Source of the DNA: Trebonia sp036509215
Lineage (GTDB): Bacteria; Actinomycetota; Actinomycetes; Streptosporangiales; Streptosporangiaceae
Direction of reading: 5' to 3'
Length of the DNA stretch: 7,301 nucleotides
Assembly: GCA_036509215.1 (NCBI GenBank)
Contig: DATCGA010000439.1
Coordinates: forward strand, 1-7,301
Shown here: piece after piece, positions 5,875 through 7,301 of the stretch
How the letters are laid out: each line of letters opens with the position of its first letter
How positions within the stretch are numbered: the first letter of the stretch is position 1
The notes under the pieces: generated by a model
What the model was told of the DNA's origin: nothing
The model's input: the letters and a program-made list of their open reading frames with translations, nothing else
Databases searched by the model: none
Program-made: the position numbers and the translations under genes

Positions 5875-7301
5875 TTAAGTTTCGGTGCTTTTACGAGTGC
5901 TTGTCGGCTTCTTGGCGGCCGCGGGCTTCTTGGCCGCCGTCGTCGCCTTCTTCGCCCCGGTGGTCGTTTTCTTCGCTACAGCAGGGGTTTTCGTCGCCGT
6001 CCGGGCGGTCGAGGTCCGCCGGGCCTTCGGCGAGGGGGCCGCCGCGCGCCGGTCGGCCAGCAGTTCGGCCGCGCGCTCGACTGTGAGCGTTGACACCTCG
6101 TCGCCCTTGCGCAGCGAGGCGTTGGTCTCACCGTCGGTCACGTACGGGCCGAACCGGCCGTCCTTGACCACCATCGGCGAGCCGGTCGCGGGGTCCGCGC
6201 CCATCTCCCGCAGCGGCGGCGTGGCCGCGGCCCGCCCCCGTCCCCGGGGCTTGGGCTGCGCCAGCAGCTCGGTCGCCTGCTCGAAGGTGACGGTGAACAT
6301 CTCCTCCTCGCTTCCCAGCGACCGGCTCTCGGCGCCGCGCTTGACGTACGGACCGTAGCGGCCGTTCTGCACGGTGACCGGCTCGCCGTCGATCTCGCCG
6401 AGGGTGCGCGGCAGGCTCAGCAGCCTGACCGCGTCCTCGAGGGTGACCGTGTCGGGCGTCATCGTCTTCAGCAGCGAGGCGGTCCGCGGCTTGTCCTTCG
6501 ACCCCTCGGGCAGGATCTCGGTCACGTACGGCCCGTACCGGCCCGCCTTGGCCACCAGCTCGAGCCCGGTCGCCGGGTCGAACCCGAGCGGCTTGTCGCC
6601 GCTGGGGGTGTTGAGCAGCTCCTCGGCCTTCTCCGGGGTCAGCTCGTCGGGCGCCATGTCGTCGGGCACGTTGGCCCGCACCCCGTCCCGCTCCAGGTAG
6701 GGGCCGTAGCGGCCGACCCGGACGACGATGTCGGTCCCGTCGATCGGGAAGGACGAGACGTCCCTGGCGTCGATCCCGGTGATGTCGGAGACCAGGGCCT
6801 TCAGGCCAAGTCCAGATCGTCCGTTCGAACGGACCGTGGCCCCAGCCTCAGCGGGCCCGTCGCCCCCGGCCGCGGGGCCGGCGTCCTCCTCGACCAGGAG
6901 CGCCCCGTTGGGGGCGGCGCCGTTGGCGGCGTACTCCGGGCCGAAGTAGAACCGGGTCAGCCACGGCACCCGCTCGGCCTCGCCCCGGGCGATGTCGTCG
7001 AGCGCGTCCTCCATCTGGGCGGTGAACGCGTAGTCGACGAGCTCGGGGAAGTGCAGCACGAGCAGGTTGACGACCGCGAAGGCGAGGAAGGAGGGGACCA
7101 GCGCGGTGCCCTTCTTGAACACGTAGCCCCGGTCCAGGATGGTGCCGATGATCGACGCGTAGGTCGACGGGCGGCCGATCTCCCGGTCCTCGAGGTCCTT
7201 GATCAGGCTCGCCTCGGTGAAGCGGGACGGCGGCCGGGTGGAGTGCTCGGCGTCGCTGACGCGCAGCGCCGACAGCGGGTCGTTCTCGGCCAGCGGCGGC
7301 A
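5875..7301 (-). CDS. topA: DNA topoisomerase I, C-terminal part
   Basis: This is the C-terminal 475 or so residues of a type IA topoisomerase, which relaxes negatively supercoiled DNA. The N-terminal TOPRIM domain and the catalytic tyrosine lie beyond the right edge. The first visible part (RFTEASLIKDLEDREIGRPS, then TYASIIGTILDRGYV and PSFLAF) is the conserved end of the catalytic core. After a variable acidic linker come four C-terminal repeats marked by GRYGPY, GRYGPY, GRYGPY and GRFGPY at visible residues about 196, 253, 313 and 381, each followed by a helix of the type LTPEKAEELL, VTLEDAVRLL, VTFEQATELL or LTVERAAELL. The protein ends in a Lys/Ala/Thr-rich basic tail of about 50 residues. 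No zinc-finger cysteines are seen. This repeat-plus-basic-tail layout is the known actinobacterial form, where the tail helps DNA binding and strand passage. The open frame continues past 7122 to the window edge; the GTG there is internal. Confidence 0.96.
   Translation of the reverse strand, partial: PPLAENDPLSALRVSDAEHSTRPPSRFTEASLIKDLEDREIGRPSTYASIIGTILDRGYVFKKGTALVPSFLAFAVVNLLVLHFPELVDYAFTAQMEDALDDIARGEAERVPWLTRFYFGPEYAANGAAPNGALLVEEDAGPAAGGDGPAEAGATVRSNGRSGLGLKALVSDITGIDARDVSSFPIDGTDIVVRVGRYGPYLERDGVRANVPDDMAPDELTPEKAEELLNTPSGDKPLGFDPATGLELVAKAGRYGPYVTEILPEGSKDKPRTASLLKTMTPDTVTLEDAVRLLSLPRTLGEIDGEPVTVQNGRYGPYVKRGAESRSLGSEEEMFTVTFEQATELLAQPKPRGRGRAAATPPLREMGADPATGSPMVVKDGRFGPYVTDGETNASLRKGDEVSTLTVERAAELLADRRAAAPSPKARRTSTARTATKTPAVAKKTTTGAKKATTAAKKPAAAKKPTSTRKSTET

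Noticed and set aside
3835..6093. A 752-residue plus-strand open frame opposite MFS-tmk
   Set aside because: Its composition is dominated by Arg, Asp, Gln and His with no domain, and it mirrors the codon bias of the minus-strand gene. This is a typical high-GC shadow frame.
1..7301. CRISPR array, insertion sequence, attachment site or phage genes
   Set aside because: No spaced direct repeats, transposase or integrase reading frames, or terminal inverted repeats were seen. The window is mainly conserved housekeeping genes.

Overview
This is a GC-rich chromosomal window from an actinomycete. Evidence for this is the very high GC content with strong G/C bias at third codon positions, GTG and TTG starts, an MFS transporter fused to a thymidylate kinase, a topoisomerase I whose C-terminus carries GR(Y/F)GPY repeats and a Lys/Ala/Thr-rich tail instead of zinc fingers, and an SAV2177/DUF574-type methyltransferase, a family concentrated in filamentous actinomycetes. 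A Streptosporangiales-like source (Actinomadura, Nonomuraea, Streptosporangium and relatives) is a reasonable guess, but the sequence alone does not fix it.

Layout from the right edge leftward on the minus strand: the 3' part of topA (from 7301 to 5875), a 66-bp gap, the bifunctional MFS-tmk gene (5808 to 3580), and holB (3583 to 2444), which starts inside the tmk stop codon. Next comes a roughly 340-bp gene-poor stretch (2103-2443). A plus-strand SAM-dependent methyltransferase gene (1275-2102) follows. Its stop codon overlaps a strong ribosome binding site leading into a second, apparently broken reading frame at 2114. Divergent from the methyltransferase is ricT (1117 to 287, minus), and below it the first 66 codons of a secreted protein, probably a beta-propeller of the lactonase/YncE kind (198 to 1, minus).

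Most of the window is housekeeping. TopA relaxes negative supercoils, Tmk makes dTDP for DNA synthesis, HolB is the delta-prime subunit of the clamp loader, and RicT belongs to the PSP1 family. The order tmk-holB-ricT is also known from Bacillus subtilis, so it is an old conserved cluster. Here it is interrupted between holB and ricT by the plus-strand methyltransferase and a gene remnant, which look like accessory insertions.

The most eye-catching non-coding signal is a perfect 22-bp palindrome (1182-1203) in the divergent promoter region between ricT and the methyltransferase gene. It is a strong operator candidate. I found no convincing evidence of a wholly new biological system. The observations worth following are the palindrome, the broken second cistron, the split of the conserved cluster, and the inverted repeats in front of the secreted-protein gene.
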